A DNA stretch of 55,052 nt from Ruminococcus sp. AF46-10NS (GTDB taxonomy: Bacteria > Bacillota > Clostridia > Lachnospirales > Lachnospiraceae), in the NCBI RefSeq assembly GCF_003474435.1, contig NZ_QRNF01000025.1, forward strand, positions 1 through 55,052. Direction: 5' to 3'. Each line of letters starts with the position of its first letter. Positions within the stretch are counted from its first letter, which is position 1. Shown here one piece after another: positions 17,033 to 26,021 of the stretch. The notes under the pieces were generated by a model, which searched no databases, was not told the origin of the DNA, and saw nothing but the letters and a program-made list of their open reading frames with translations. The translations under genes were made by a program, and so were the position numbers.

Positions 17033-18363
17033 TTCTCACCCTCCAGTTTCTTCAGTATATTTCTGGTTCCAAACAGTGCTGTATAATTTACAAGTACATA
17101 GAGATTTCCAACGCCATCGTCAATACGTTTGCGGATGGCCGTCTCCACGTCATTTTCCAGCATAGATGGAATATCTACGTATTTCAGACGAAGCCTCATA
17201 TCCTGGCAGCGGATGCCGCTGACTGTAATGGAATTAATGTTATCCCCTCCGAACAGGTCAAAATCCACATCCCAGAGCCAGGAGATGTCTTTTCCATCCT
17301 GGGCATTGTCATTAATGACAATGATAATATCCTTCAGTGCCTCATCCTGCATAACTGCAGAGATATTCTGGTTAAAACCTGCCGGGTTCTTGGCCAGATT
17401 CAGCACAACACCGGTTCCCTTAATGCGGAACTGCTCCATTCGGCCGTTCTCAGGATTGAATTTCTTCAGCATATCATTAAAATGCTCTGCCTGAAATCCT
17501 GCTGTACGGATTCCTGCATAAGCTGCCAGGATATTATATACATTATAAAATCCCTTATAATTGGCTGTGATACGCTTATTCTCCACAGTAAAAGCTATCT
17601 GGTCATCCACCTTTACATCTGTGGCATCAAAATTGATCTCCGGACGTTTAAATCCGCATTTTGGGCATCTGTAATCGCCAAGCTGGCTGTAATGATAAAA
17701 GCTGTAAATCAGACGCTCACCACAGCATTTGCAGAAACGTCCCTCTCGGATCTCATTGGTCTTGCTCCTGAGCACCGGCTTGCTGATTCCGTAAGTTACA
17801 TAAGGATTTCCGCAGTCCATAGCCAGATATGCAGACAGCGCATCATCGCCGTTCACAATGACTTTCATATCCGGAACTTTCCGCATCATTTCCTCCAAGA
17901 TATTCATGGTAATATCAATCTCACCATAACGGTCCAGCTGATCCCGGAACAGATTGGTCATAACCATATAGTCAGGCTTGATCCTGGTAAATACGTGTCT
18001 TGTGGATGCTTCGTCTACCTCGATACAGGCATAGTCTGCATCCAGCTTTCCGCTTGGTTTTGCTCCCAGCACAAAAGCAGCCACAACACCGTTAAGCATG
18101 TTGGAACCTGTATGATTGCAGATTACTTTCTTCCCCTCTGCCTCAAGTCCTGCACAGAGCATGTTGTTGGTTGTAGTTTTTCCATTGGTTCCGCATACTA
18201 CGAATATTTTATCTCTTACCTGAGAGGAAAGTTCCTCCAGAATATCGGGACATATCTTCAGTGCAATCTTACCGGCCCAGGTTACTCCCTGGCGTCCCAT
18301 AAGTTTACAGACATGTCCTGTGATCTTTGCTGCTATCACAGCAACTGTAGTTTTTATTTTCAT
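17029..18363 (-). CDS. murT: Lipid II isoglutaminyl synthase, Mur ligase subunit MurT
   Basis: A 444-aa Mur-ligase-type ATPase. The P-loop CGTNGKTTT is at residues 57-65. A Cys4 zinc ribbon (FCKCCG at 210-215 and CPKCG at 233-237) interrupts the central domain, a hallmark of MurT. The C-terminal DUF1727 region is present. Together with GatD it amidates lipid II glutamate. It lies 31 bases after the GDPD gene in the same operon. Confidence 0.95.
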   Translation of the reverse strand: MKIKTTVAVIAAKITGHVCKLMGRQGVTWAGKIALKICPDILEELSSQVRDKIFVVCGTNGKTTTNNMLCAGLEAEGKKVICNHTGSNMLNGVVAAFVLGAKPSGKLDADYACIEVDEASTRHVFTRIKPDYMVMTNLFRDQLDRYGEIDITMNILEEMMRKVPDMKVIVNGDDALSAYLAMDCGNPYVTYGISKPVLRSKTNEIREGRFCKCCGERLIYSFYHYSQLGDYRCPKCGFKRPEINFDATDVKVDDQIAFTVENKRITANYKGFYNVYNILAAYAGIRTAGFQAEHFNDMLKKFNPENGRMEQFRIKGTGVVLNLAKNPAGFNQNISAVMQDEALKDIIIVINDNAQDGKDISWLWDVDFDLFGGDNINSITVSGIRCQDMRLRLKYVDIPSMLENDVETAIRKRIDDGVGNLYVLVNYTALFGTRNILKKLEGEK

Positions 18364-18394
18364 AATCGTCTGTTTCCTTTGTTTTTATTTCGTT

Positions 18395-19249
18395 CTACCA
18401 CAGATCCTCTGTTGTAAGAAAATCCGTACAGATTCCCTCTGCTCCGGCTGCGATATATTTTCGCGCCTGATTCCGGTCATTTACTGTATATACATAGAGA
18501 TGGATTCCCTGTTTCTCAAAGATCTCTTCTGCTTCATAAGACCAGTACTTCCAGTAAATGGTCGCAGCCGGAATCTTTTTTTCTCTGCAGAATGAAGCAA
18601 TCCCTTCCAGATCTTCTGTGGAATATTCCTGCCATAATGAATAAATATAGGAAGGAAATGAATAGATCATCGCTGTTCCCGGGAACATGGCTTTACTGTA
18701 GATCTCCGGAATGATCTGATCCAGAACTTCCCCTGCCCCGGCTGCCTGTGCGATTTCCACATATTCACAGTAATCCTCCAGGGTCATCTGGTAATTTCTG
18801 ACAGAATACTGCTTGGAATCAATCATTACAAATGCATCAGGATAATCTTTCAGAAGCAGGAAAAAATCTTCCAGTGTCATGGGTGTATATTTCCCGTATA
18901 TTTTATTCGATGTAAACGCTCTCTCTGTAAGAACTTTTTTTCCAGTGCCTTCCCACTGCCCCATGGATTCATTCCAGTTGTGGCGACATACCCACACACC
19001 GTCTGATGTCCTGGAAAGATCCAGCTCAAAAAGTCTTACTCCCTGATTATACATCGACAGAAAACTTTCTCTGGAATTCAGGTATTCCTTTCCATCCAGC
19101 CCGCCCAGAGCATGAGCGATCGTTCTGTGGTCTGTCCATGAAAATCCGGTTGTCCTGGCAGCAGCAGTCCGCGTTACTGCCGAACTTCCGCCAAGAATAA
19201 ACAGGGACAGCATCAGGATCTCTATGGTCAGAATCAATCGCCGGATCAT
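18395..19249 (-). CDS. Glycerophosphodiester phosphodiesterase family protein, membrane-anchored or exported
   Basis: A 284-aa protein with an N-terminal hydrophobic segment (about 5-25) and a GDPD TIM-barrel. The His of the AHALGG motif (about 47) replaces the usual AHRG context; E/D (FELDLSRTSDG) and a second His (VCRHNW) follow, and the motif VMIDSK is present. Substrates of the family are glycerophosphodiesters or lipids and teichoic acid parts outside the membrane. Its start overlaps the stop of a 51-aa ORF by 4 nt (ATGA). Loss of the Arg in the HR motif may change specificity. Confidence 0.85.
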   Translation of the reverse strand: MIRRLILTIEILMLSLFILGGSSAVTRTAAARTTGFSWTDHRTIAHALGGLDGKEYLNSRESFLSMYNQGVRLFELDLSRTSDGVWVCRHNWNESMGQWEGTGKKVLTERAFTSNKIYGKYTPMTLEDFFLLLKDYPDAFVMIDSKQYSVRNYQMTLEDYCEYVEIAQAAGAGEVLDQIIPEIYSKAMFPGTAMIYSFPSYIYSLWQEYSTEDLEGIASFCREKKIPAATIYWKYWSYEAEEIFEKQGIHLYVYTVNDRNQARKYIAAGAEGICTDFLTTEDLW

Positions 19250-19401
19250 TTAAGCCCACAAAAAAATGCACAAGATTTAAAGAAAAACATCTCATCTGTG
19301 CTTTTCTTCTTATCTTCTGCAAATCTATTTCGTCCAGGTCCTCTGCCTGAATCCACCTTATATTCAAACTGTCCGGTAGTACCAGAAATTCTGCCGACCA
19401 T
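19246..19401 (-). CDS. Putative 51-aa protein coupled to the GDPD gene
   Basis: An ORF of 52 codons starts at ATG 19401 after GAAAGGAT and ends in an ATGA overlap with the GDPD start. The product is Gly/Arg/Lys-rich at first (MVGRISGTTGQFEYK at the start) and ends in a hydrophobic stretch with two Cys (FFFKSCAFFCGLK). I recognise no family. A consensus promoter lies 49 bases upstream. The position suggests either a real small protein or a leader peptide that couples translation into the GDPD gene. Confidence 0.5.
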   Translation of the reverse strand: MVGRISGTTGQFEYKVDSGRGPGRNRFAEDKKKSTDEMFFFKSCAFFCGLK

Positions 19402-19449
19402 TTTTATCATCCTTTCGCATACCTGTACTCTGTTTTTTGTACATTACCG

Positions 19450-19478
19450 ATTGTACGCTAAAAAGGAATAATAATCAA
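19450..19478 (-). promoter_or_regulatory. Promoter of the GDPD-murT-gatD operon
   Basis: Minus strand TTGATT, 17-nt spacer, TACAAT. With small gaps or overlaps between all downstream genes, it probably drives the whole run from 19401 to 14295. Confidence 0.78.
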
Positions 19479-19521
19479 GGGGGGATTGTTCATGAATAAT
19501 CGGGATTATTCTAGTACCCCC
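19479..19521. other. Nested inverted repeat between rplQ and the GDPD operon
   Basis: An outer G-run (19479-19484) and C-run (19517-19521) enclose a perfect 6-bp stem (AATAAT / ATTATT, loop CGGG). It touches the -35 box of the GDPD promoter. Nothing else is seen in the 330 bases from 19402 to 19732 besides this, the promoter and the rplQ terminator. Confidence 0.4.
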
Positions 19522-19678
19522 TAGGAAATATCCTGTTGCAGCTGCTGATACTCTCCGTACCTCTCATGATGGAAATTATTACATTGTACCATGAATCATT
19601 ATACAAATCTTAATATCTTATGGCAAATTATGGCCGAAAAACCACCATTTATGCATATTTTCATTTTTTCGACAAATA

Positions 19679-19713
19679 CAAAAAGGACATCTGCATTTCT
19701 GCAAATGTCCCTT
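19679..19713 (-). terminator. Terminator of rplQ and the alpha segment
   Basis: Stem GGACATTTGCAG / CTGCAGATGTCC-like pairing at 19685-19710 (one mismatch or wobble near the loop), followed on the minus strand by TTTTTGTATTT. Confidence 0.85.
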
Positions 19714-19732
19714 AAAAAGGTCTGAACTATGA

Positions 19733-20269
19733 TTATACAAGCTCGATAAGAACTTCCATAGCTGCATCGCCTTTACGCTGTCCGATCTTAACGATTCTTG
19801 TGTAACCACCGTTACGATCTGCGTATTTCGGAGCGATCTCGCTGAACATCTTGTCAACCATGTCAACTTCTTTTGTGTTTTTCTTTCTGCCAGCACCCTT
19901 AGTCGGTACCTCTGTTACAGGATAGAAAACTTTCATCATCTCACGACGTGCATGAAGTCTGGAAGGAGCATCTTTCTTGATCTCTTTCTGTACTTCATCG
20001 TAAACTGTTTTCTTCTTGCCGTCTACGACTTCTTTCACGCGTTTTCCGTCGGCATCTTTACGAGCAACTTTAGCTGTAACTGTAACTGTCTCGAAATTAT
20101 CTTTCTCACGTACAGCCATAGCGATAAGTCCCTCAGCGATCTTGCGGATCTCTTTAGCCTTAGCTTCTGTTGTCACGATTTTTCCGTGATGAAGAAGGTT
20201 AGTTACCTGATTTCTCAGGAGTGCTTTTCTCTGGTTAGATGTTCTGCTTAATTTTCTATATTTTGCCAT
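19733..20269 (-). CDS. rplQ: 50S ribosomal protein L17 with internal insertion
   Basis: L17 near the peptide exit side of the large subunit. The protein is 178 aa, against about 120 in Bacillus. The ends match the family (MAKYRKLSRTSNQRKALLRN and RNGGYTRIVKIGQRKGD); about 50 charged residues are inserted between roughly 53 and 102. The start at 20269 follows GGAGGATAATACA; the in-frame ATG 72 bases upstream has no ribosome site. Last gene of the alpha segment. Confidence 0.96.
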   Translation of the reverse strand: MAKYRKLSRTSNQRKALLRNQVTNLLHHGKIVTTEAKAKEIRKIAEGLIAMAVREKDNFETVTVTAKVARKDADGKRVKEVVDGKKKTVYDEVQKEIKKDAPSRLHARREMMKVFYPVTEVPTKGAGRKKNTKEVDMVDKMFSEIAPKYADRNGGYTRIVKIGQRKGDAAMEVLIELV

Positions 20270-20360
20270 TGTATTATCCTCCATCTGTGGGACACCAGGA
20301 CATGCTTGTTCGGTCTTACTGCCCTGCTGCTGACACCCCACTCATTATTCTGCTTCCGGA

Positions 20361-21320
20361 TTATTCCTCTGTAGGCTGGAGCTGAAGACCCAGCTCTTTG
20401 AGTTTTGCAAGTACTTCCTCTAATGATTTGCGGCCCAGATTACGAACCTTCATCATATCGTCAGAAGTCTTGTTGCATAATTCTTCAACCGTATTGATAC
20501 CGGCTCTCTTAAGGCAGTTGTAGGAACGAACAGAGAGCTCAAGCTCATCAATGCTCATCTCCAGAACCTTTTCCTTCTCATTGTCTTCTTTCTCGATCAT
20601 AACCTCTGCGGTCTTAGCATTCTCGGAAAGATCAATGAACAGGCTTAAATGCTCGCTGAGAACCTTCGCTGCAAGGCTGACTGCCTCGTCCGGATCAAGT
20701 GTTCCATTGGTATATACATCCAGTGTAAGCTTGTCGAAGTCAGTTACCTGACCAACTCGTGTATTCTCGACGATCATGTTGACTCTGTCAACCGGAGTAT
20801 AGATTGCATCAACTGCGATCACACCGATCGGCATGTCATCGGTTTTGCCTTTGTCTGCACTGATATAACCACGTCCCTTGGTAATGGTAAGTTCCATGGC
20901 CAGTCTGCAGTCTTTTCCGCCGTTCAGGGTTGCAATTACCTGATCCGGGTTCATGATCTCAATATCCTGATCTGCCTGGATATCAGCGGCTGTAACAACA
21001 CCTTTGCCCTCACACTCGATGTATGCGGTCTTCGGCTCGTTGTCACTGCTGTGATTCTTGATGGCAAGAGATTTCAGATTCATGATGATCTCGGTTACAT
21101 CTTCCTTCACGCCCGGAATGGAGCTGAATTCATGAAGTACACCATCGATCTTCACCTGGCTTACTGCAGCTCCCGGAAGGGAGGACAGCATAATTCTTCT
21201 TAAAGAATTGCCAAGGGTAGTACCGTAACCTCTTTCAAGAGGCTCTACAACGAATCTTCCAAACTTCTTATCTTCGGATATTTCGGTAATTTCGATTTTT
21301 GGTTTATTGAAATCAAACAC
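20361..21320 (-). CDS. rpoA: RNA polymerase subunit alpha (GTG start)
   Basis: The alpha subunit, scaffold of RNA polymerase assembly, 319 aa. The N-terminal assembly domain ([21 protein letters not shown]) and the C-terminal DNA-contacting domain ([22 protein letters not shown]) are intact. I choose the GTG at 21320: it begins with FDFNKPKIE as family members do and has AAGGAGGG 10 bases upstream. An in-frame ATG 33 bases further upstream would place that site inside the gene. Confidence 0.96.
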   Translation of the reverse strand: MFDFNKPKIEITEISEDKKFGRFVVEPLERGYGTTLGNSLRRIMLSSLPGAAVSQVKIDGVLHEFSSIPGVKEDVTEIIMNLKSLAIKNHSSDNEPKTAYIECEGKGVVTAADIQADQDIEIMNPDQVIATLNGGKDCRLAMELTITKGRGYISADKGKTDDMPIGVIAVDAIYTPVDRVNMIVENTRVGQVTDFDKLTLDVYTNGTLDPDEAVSLAAKVLSEHLSLFIDLSENAKTAEVMIEKEDNEKEKVLEMSIDELELSVRSYNCLKRAGINTVEELCNKTSDDMMKVRNLGRKSLEEVLAKLKELGLQLQPTEE

Positions 21321-21404
21321 TATAAGGTTCCCTCCTTCTGGGTTAATCAACATTCGAGGGTATTACCAATTTTTATAACTGTAGACATAGTAAACAGTTA
21401 CTAA

Positions 21405-21998
21405 TTATTTAGAATACAGCTCGACGATAAGCATCTCGTTTACAGGAACATCGATCTGCTCTCTTGTAGGAAGCTCTTTAATTACACCCTTCAGGTTCTC
21501 CTGATCAGCGTCGATCCACTCCGGAACAAGTCTTCCACCTGTAACCTCAAGGATTCCTTTATATCTCTCAGAACCTTTGCTCTTCTCTCTGATCTCAATT
21601 GTATCTCCGGCCTTGCACAGGTAAGACGGGATATTTACGCATTTTCCGTTAACAAGTACGTGCTTGTGATCTACGATCTGACGAGCCTCTCTTCTTGTTC
21701 TGGCAAATCCCATACGGAAAACGATGTTGTCAAGTCTGCTCTCAAGCATAACCATAAGGTTCTCACCTGTCTGGCCCTGCATTCTGTCGGCTTTCTTGTA
21801 GTAGTTACGGAAAGGTTTCTCAAGAACTCCGTAGATAAATTTTGCTTTCTGTTTTTCTTTTAACTGAAGACCATACTCAGACACCTTGCGGTTTGCACGT
21901 TTTAACTGTCTTGTGGATTTCTTATCAATTCCTAAGTAAATCGGATCCAGGCCAAGGGATCTGCATCTTTTCAGAACAGGTACTCTATTTACTGCCAT
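21405..21998 (-). CDS. rpsD: 30S ribosomal protein S4
   Basis: A 197-aa S4 with the N-terminal domain and the S4 RNA-binding domain ([19 protein letters not shown]). S4 nucleates 30S body assembly and in many bacteria represses its own operon. The zinc Cys found in some S4 proteins are absent from the N-terminus. It lies 16 bases after rpsK. Confidence 0.97.
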   Translation of the reverse strand: MAVNRVPVLKRCRSLGLDPIYLGIDKKSTRQLKRANRKVSEYGLQLKEKQKAKFIYGVLEKPFRNYYKKADRMQGQTGENLMVMLESRLDNIVFRMGFARTRREARQIVDHKHVLVNGKCVNIPSYLCKAGDTIEIREKSKGSERYKGILEVTGGRLVPEWIDADQENLKGVIKELPTREQIDVPVNEMLIVELYSK

Positions 21999-22014
21999 TT
22001 CAACTACCTCCTAA

Positions 22015-22407
22015 TTAGACTCTTCTGCGTTTTGGTGGACGGCATCCGTTGTGAGGAACCGGAGTTACGTCACGAATGCTGGTTACTTCAAGTCCGCATG
22101 CCTGAAGCGCACGGATTGCAGCTTCACGGCCTGAGCCCGGGCCTTTTACCATAACGTCTACTGTTTTTAATCCATGAATCAAAGCAGCCTTTGTTGCAGT
22201 CTCTGCTGCCATCTGTGCTGCATAAGGGGTAGATTTCCTTGAACCTTTAAATCCAAGACCACCGGCACTTGCCCATGAAAGAGCGTTTCCTTCGTTATCT
22301 GTCAGTGTGACGATTGTATTGTTGAAGGAAGACTGAATGTGTGCCTGTCCGTGTTCAACGTTTTTCTTGACACGACGTTTTGTCGTTTTCTTTGTAACTT
22401 TTGCCAT
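22015..22407 (-). CDS. rpsK: 30S ribosomal protein S11
   Basis: A 130-aa S11 of the platform of the small subunit. The conserved [21 protein letters not shown] and the basic C-terminal [10 protein letters not shown] are present. It lies 55 bases after rpsM. Confidence 0.97.
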   Translation of the reverse strand: MAKVTKKTTKRRVKKNVEHGQAHIQSSFNNTIVTLTDNEGNALSWASAGGLGFKGSRKSTPYAAQMAAETATKAALIHGLKTVDVMVKGPGSGREAAIRALQACGLEVTSIRDVTPVPHNGCRPPKRRRV

Positions 22408-22462
22408 TTTAAAACTAACCTACACTTTCCTTTTATTGAAATTAATTAGTTATATCTATAAA

Positions 22463-22831
22463 TTATTTCTTCTTGTTTGCAACAGTTCTCTTCGGTCCCT
22501 TGCGAGTTCTCGCATTTGTCTTAGTCTTCTGACCACGAACCGGGAGTCCTTTACGATGACGGATACCTCTGTAGCATCCGATCTCCTGCAGTCTCTTGAT
22601 GTTAAGGGCGATTTCCCTTCTCAGATCACCTTCTACTGTCATTGTCTCATCAATAACAGCGCTCAGTCTCTTAACCTCGTCATCAGTCAGATCTCTGACA
22701 CGTGTGTCAGGATTAACCTCTGCTTTAGCAAGAATTTTGTCTGCGCTTGGTCTACCAATTCCATAAATGTAGGTAAGACCGATTTCAATACGTTTCTCTC
22801 TTGGTAAGTCTACACCAGCTATACGAGCCAT
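22463..22831 (-). CDS. rpsM: 30S ribosomal protein S13
   Basis: A 122-aa S13 of the head of the small subunit. The start [18 protein letters not shown] at 22831 follows CGGAGGAAACAGTAC. An in-frame extension to 22966 has no family similarity and lies in the folded leader. An untypically long 309-nt spacer separates it from rpmJ. Confidence 0.97.
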   Translation of the reverse strand: MARIAGVDLPREKRIEIGLTYIYGIGRPSADKILAKAEVNPDTRVRDLTDDEVKRLSAVIDETMTVEGDLRREIALNIKRLQEIGCYRGIRHRKGLPVRGQKTKTNARTRKGPKRTVANKKK

Positions 22832-23140
22832 GTACTGTTTCCTCCGTTTTCTGTTTCTGAAAGTCTCTGCATATCGTATGTCACTTGCTCCCGCAAGGTG
22901 AAATGGGACATATCGGTCTGCCGCTTTCTTTTCTAGTTTCCTAATTGGGGTGCCTCGGTAAAACACCCAGCTGTAATTGGCGAATCACAGCCTTTCCGAA
23001 ATTGCGGTTCTTAACCGCTTGCTGCCTCTCGGTATTAGGCAATACATGCTTATTATTTACTCAGCAGAACAACCCTACCGGGTGTTTCATGCTGCAGCCG
23101 CACGTTTCACAAACATTCCAAAGAAGTTCCTATATGGAAA
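22832..23140 (-). promoter_or_regulatory. Structured leader region upstream of rpsM
   Basis: A 309-nt spacer between rpmJ and rpsM. On the minus strand it contains at least four successive hairpins: TGCCT/AGGCA (about 23023-23042), GCGGTT/AACCGC (23004-23018), GCTGTGATT/AATTACAGC (about 22969-22992, loop CGCC) and GGGTG/CACCC (about 22947-22968). None is followed by a T-run. It is a candidate autoregulatory or processing RNA for the rpsM-rpsK-rpsD-rpoA-rplQ genes; a role for S4 binding is inference. Confidence 0.55.
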
Positions 23141-23254
23141 TCAACCCTGACGCTGTTTGTGCTTCGGGTTCTCACAGATGATTCTGATGGATCCCTTTCT
23201 CTTAATGACCTTGCACTTCTCGCAGATCGGCTTTACAGATGATCTTACTTTCAC
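23141..23254 (-). CDS. rpmJ: 50S ribosomal protein L36 (GTG start)
   Basis: A 37-aa L36, the smallest ribosomal protein. It starts with GTG at 23254 after AAGGAGGATTTCCA. The zinc ligands C11, C14, C27 and H32 are in place ([16 protein letters not shown]), so it is the zinc-binding C+ form. It is the first gene of the detached alpha segment and has its own promoter. Confidence 0.96.
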   Translation of the reverse strand: MKVRSSVKPICEKCKVIKRKGSIRIICENPKHKQRQG

Positions 23255-23337
23255 TGGAAATCCTCCTTCCGTAAATTAGTCTCATATCTGCAGTTTCACA
23301 GGCACACTCATACACAGTATTTGCGCGCTTGAAATAT

Positions 23338-23366
23338 ATACTAACACCTGTTTTCCCGAAATGCAA
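23338..23366 (-). promoter_or_regulatory. Promoter of rpmJ and the alpha segment
   Basis: Minus strand TTGCAT, 17-nt spacer, TAGTAT, with a leader of about 77 nt to the rpmJ GTG. It lies back to back with the DUF1275 promoter (20 bases between -35 boxes) and makes the alpha segment independent of infA. Confidence 0.85.
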
Positions 23367-23385
23367 GAAAAATTTTTAAAAAATT

Positions 23386-23414
23386 TTGATTTTTTTTGCA
23401 GGCTGTATTATAAT
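23386..23414 (+). promoter_or_regulatory. Promoter of the DUF1275 gene
   Basis: TTGATT, 17-nt spacer, TATAAT, about 98 bases before the start codon. Confidence 0.8.
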
Positions 23415-23511
23415 AGTGGGCAACGTCTGGCAGATCCTGTCAAACTTCTTATATTTTGTACTTTCATGCAGACGGAAAGCTGCCTATTTTATAAGAAAGG
23501 AATCTTTACAT

Positions 23512-24240
23512 ATGCATACGGAAATGAAATATCGTTTTCTGATCCATTACACGTTATCTTTTATCGGTGGCTACCTTGGTATTTACGCCATTGTGTCCAG
23601 AGCTGATCTTTTTGGCAACGCCCAGACAGCCAATCTTCTTGGTGTTGTGCGGGATCTCATAGGCAGGAATTTTTCGGATATGCTTCTGCGTGTGGGTGCG
23701 CTTCTCATATATATGGCTGCTGTTATCCTTACGGTCTGGATCCCAGAGCATTTTTCCGCAGATCTTCGTTTTATCAGTATCGGGATTGATATCTGTGCAG
23801 TCCTGCTGCTTGGATTCCTGCCTGCAGGAATGTCTCCTGTTATCGCTCTTTACCCGGTATTTTTTGCAATGCCGTTTCAGTGGTGTACTTTTAAGGCTCC
23901 AGGCGGATATAACAGCTCCACGATCTTTTCCACCAACAACCTGCGTCAGTTCACCATCGCTGTCACCCAGTTTCTTATGAAAAAAGATACTGCCCAGCGT
24001 GACAAGGCGAAATTCTACGGAATGACACTGCTTTCCTTCCATACAGGAGCCGCGCTTTCCCTGATCCTGTACATGGCATATGATCTTTCCGGTGTATGGC
24101 TCTGCCTGATCCCGGCATTCTATGCTGTATGGCTGATCACTGAAGACCGACACACGGTAACTGCTGCCACCACAGATTCCCAAAATACAACTGTATCAAA
24201 TGGCTATAAGAAGTTTTTTTATAAGAAAAAAGAAGCCTGA
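23512..24240 (+). CDS. DUF1275 (YoaK-family) membrane protein
   Basis: A 242-aa membrane protein of the DUF1275 family with about six hydrophobic segments. The family pattern GGYLGIYAI...FGNAQTANLLG is near the N-terminus. The function of the family is not settled. I choose ATG 23512 after AGAAAGGA; the frame is open further upstream, but that stretch overlaps the promoter. This is the first gene of the accessory block that splits the ribosomal operon. A shared terminator separates it from the converging treC. Confidence 0.85.
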   Translation: MHTEMKYRFLIHYTLSFIGGYLGIYAIVSRADLFGNAQTANLLGVVRDLIGRNFSDMLLRVGALLIYMAAVILTVWIPEHFSADLRFISIGIDICAVLLLGFLPAGMSPVIALYPVFFAMPFQWCTFKAPGGYNSSTIFSTNNLRQFTIAVTQFLMKKDTAQRDKAKFYGMTLLSFHTGAALSLILYMAYDLSGVWLCLIPAFYAVWLITEDRHTVTAATTDSQNTTVSNGYKKFFYKKKEA

Positions 24241-24260
24241 ATAAAATATAAACCTTCACC

Positions 24261-24306
24261 AAAAAAGAAACGCTGTCTGTGTTCGGCACACGCGTTTCTT
24301 TTTTAT
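24261..24306. terminator. Convergent terminator between the DUF1275 gene and treC
   Basis: AAAAAAGAAACGC pairs with GCGTTTCTTTTTT around an 18-nt loop; T-runs in both directions. Confidence 0.88.
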
Positions 24307-24317
24307 TTGCATAATAT

Positions 24318-25964
24318 TTATGATCTCGAATCCAGCACAATATTCTCAAACGGTCTTAAAATGATCTTTCCGTCTTCTTTAGTGATCTCCTCATAATTTC
24401 CAAGAATTTTCTGGTATGTTTTCCACTCTTTCTGCTGCGGGATAGTTACGTTCTCTGCTGTCAGATTGTTAAGAATGATCAGTTCTTCTCCCTGATAGTT
24501 ACGTTTGTATGCCAGAACATCCGGATTTTCCTTCTCCAGAAAGTCAATGGTTCCCTCTGCTATGATATCTTTCTCTTTTCTGAGGGCTATCAGCTTCTTA
24601 TAAAAGCTGTAGACGGAATCCGGATCTTTAAGTTCTGTTTCCACATTGATCTCTTTATAATTCTCCGATGCTGCGATCCACGGCGTTCCTTCTGTGAATC
24701 CTGCGTTTTGGGCAGCTGACCACTGCATTGGTGTTCTGCTGTTATCCCTTGATCTGGCAGCAAGGATCGTAAGCGCCTGCTCTTTTGTTCTTCCCTGATC
24801 AAGAAGAATTTTATAATAATTCAGACTCTCCACATCACGGTACCGGGAAATATCATTGTAGTGGGCATTAGTCATTCCCAGCTCCTCCCCCTGATAAACA
24901 TACGGGGTTCCCCGCATCATGTGGATCGCTGCCGCAAGCATCTTGGCAGACTCTTTCCAGTAAAGATTCTCATTACCCATCCTGGACACAATTCGCGGCT
25001 GATCGTGGTTGCACCAGAAAAGTGCATTCCAGCCATTTCCATCCTGCATTCCTGTCTGCCATGCCTCGAACAGTTTCTTCAGTGCCATTCTGTCAGGCTC
25101 CATCAGTGCCCATTTATTTCCATCTTTATAATCTACTTTCAGATGATGAAAACTGAAGCACATGGAGAGTTCTTTTTCATCCTGTCCGGAATACTGAATG
25201 CAGTTTTCCAATGAAGTGGAAGACATTTCTCCTACTGTGATCATGTCCTCAATCCCGGTATCCCTGGTAAGTTCTTTAAGGTATTCATGTACATGGGGGC
25301 CATCTGTATAAAATCTTCTTCCATCGCCCTCCATATCATTTTCGAAAAGCTCCGGTTTGGAGATCAGGTTTACCACATCAAACCGGAATCCTTTTACGCC
25401 TTTATCCTTCCAGAAAAGGATCACTTTTTTCAGCTCTTCGCGAACTTCCGGGTTCTCCCAGTTCAGATCTGCCTGGGTAACATCAAAAAGATGGAGATAC
25501 CATTTTTTCAGTGACGGTACATATTCCCAGGCAGAGCCACCAAATTTTGACTGCCAGTTTGTAGGCAGCTTATCCTCCGGATCATCCCGGAATATGTAAT
25601 AATCCTGATATTTTTTTTCTCCCGCAAGTGCTCTGTGAAACCACTCATGCTCTGTGGATGTATGGTTAAACACCATATCCAGCATAAGACCGATCTCACG
25701 TTTATTACATTCCCGGATCAACTCGTCCATATCTTCCATAGTACCAAACTGGGCATTGATCCGGTAGTAATCGGCAACATCATATCCATTGTCGTTCATT
25801 GGTGAAACAAACACCGGTGTGATCCAGAGATAATCGATTCCAAGATTTTTCAGATAATCCAGCTTTTCAACGATTCCGCGTATATCTCCCAGGCCATCAC
25901 CGTTGGAATCATAAAAGGATTTCGGATAAACCTGATATACTGTTTTCTTTCCAAAGTCTGTCAT
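24318..25964 (-). CDS. treC: Trehalose-6-phosphate hydrolase
   Basis: A 548-aa GH13 enzyme. The catalytic residues are Asp196 (GFRFDVVN), Glu246 (TVGEMS) and Asp321 (CNHDQPR). The segment SFHHLKVDYKDGNKW (residues 271-285) matches phosphotrehalases more than oligo-1,6-glucosidases. It hydrolyses trehalose 6-phosphate, the product of the PTS transporter encoded 57 bases upstream, to glucose and glucose 6-phosphate in the cytoplasm. The context with treP and treR supports the assignment. Confidence 0.92.
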   Translation of the reverse strand: MTDFGKKTVYQVYPKSFYDSNGDGLGDIRGIVEKLDYLKNLGIDYLWITPVFVSPMNDNGYDVADYYRINAQFGTMEDMDELIRECNKREIGLMLDMVFNHTSTEHEWFHRALAGEKKYQDYYIFRDDPEDKLPTNWQSKFGGSAWEYVPSLKKWYLHLFDVTQADLNWENPEVREELKKVILFWKDKGVKGFRFDVVNLISKPELFENDMEGDGRRFYTDGPHVHEYLKELTRDTGIEDMITVGEMSSTSLENCIQYSGQDEKELSMCFSFHHLKVDYKDGNKWALMEPDRMALKKLFEAWQTGMQDGNGWNALFWCNHDQPRIVSRMGNENLYWKESAKMLAAAIHMMRGTPYVYQGEELGMTNAHYNDISRYRDVESLNYYKILLDQGRTKEQALTILAARSRDNSRTPMQWSAAQNAGFTEGTPWIAASENYKEINVETELKDPDSVYSFYKKLIALRKEKDIIAEGTIDFLEKENPDVLAYKRNYQGEELIILNNLTAENVTIPQQKEWKTYQKILGNYEEITKEDGKIILRPFENIVLDSRS

Positions 25965-26021
25965 ATTTTCCTCCTAAATCAATCAGACATTCTTGTTCCG
26001 ATTTCACAGCCTGTACCCGCT

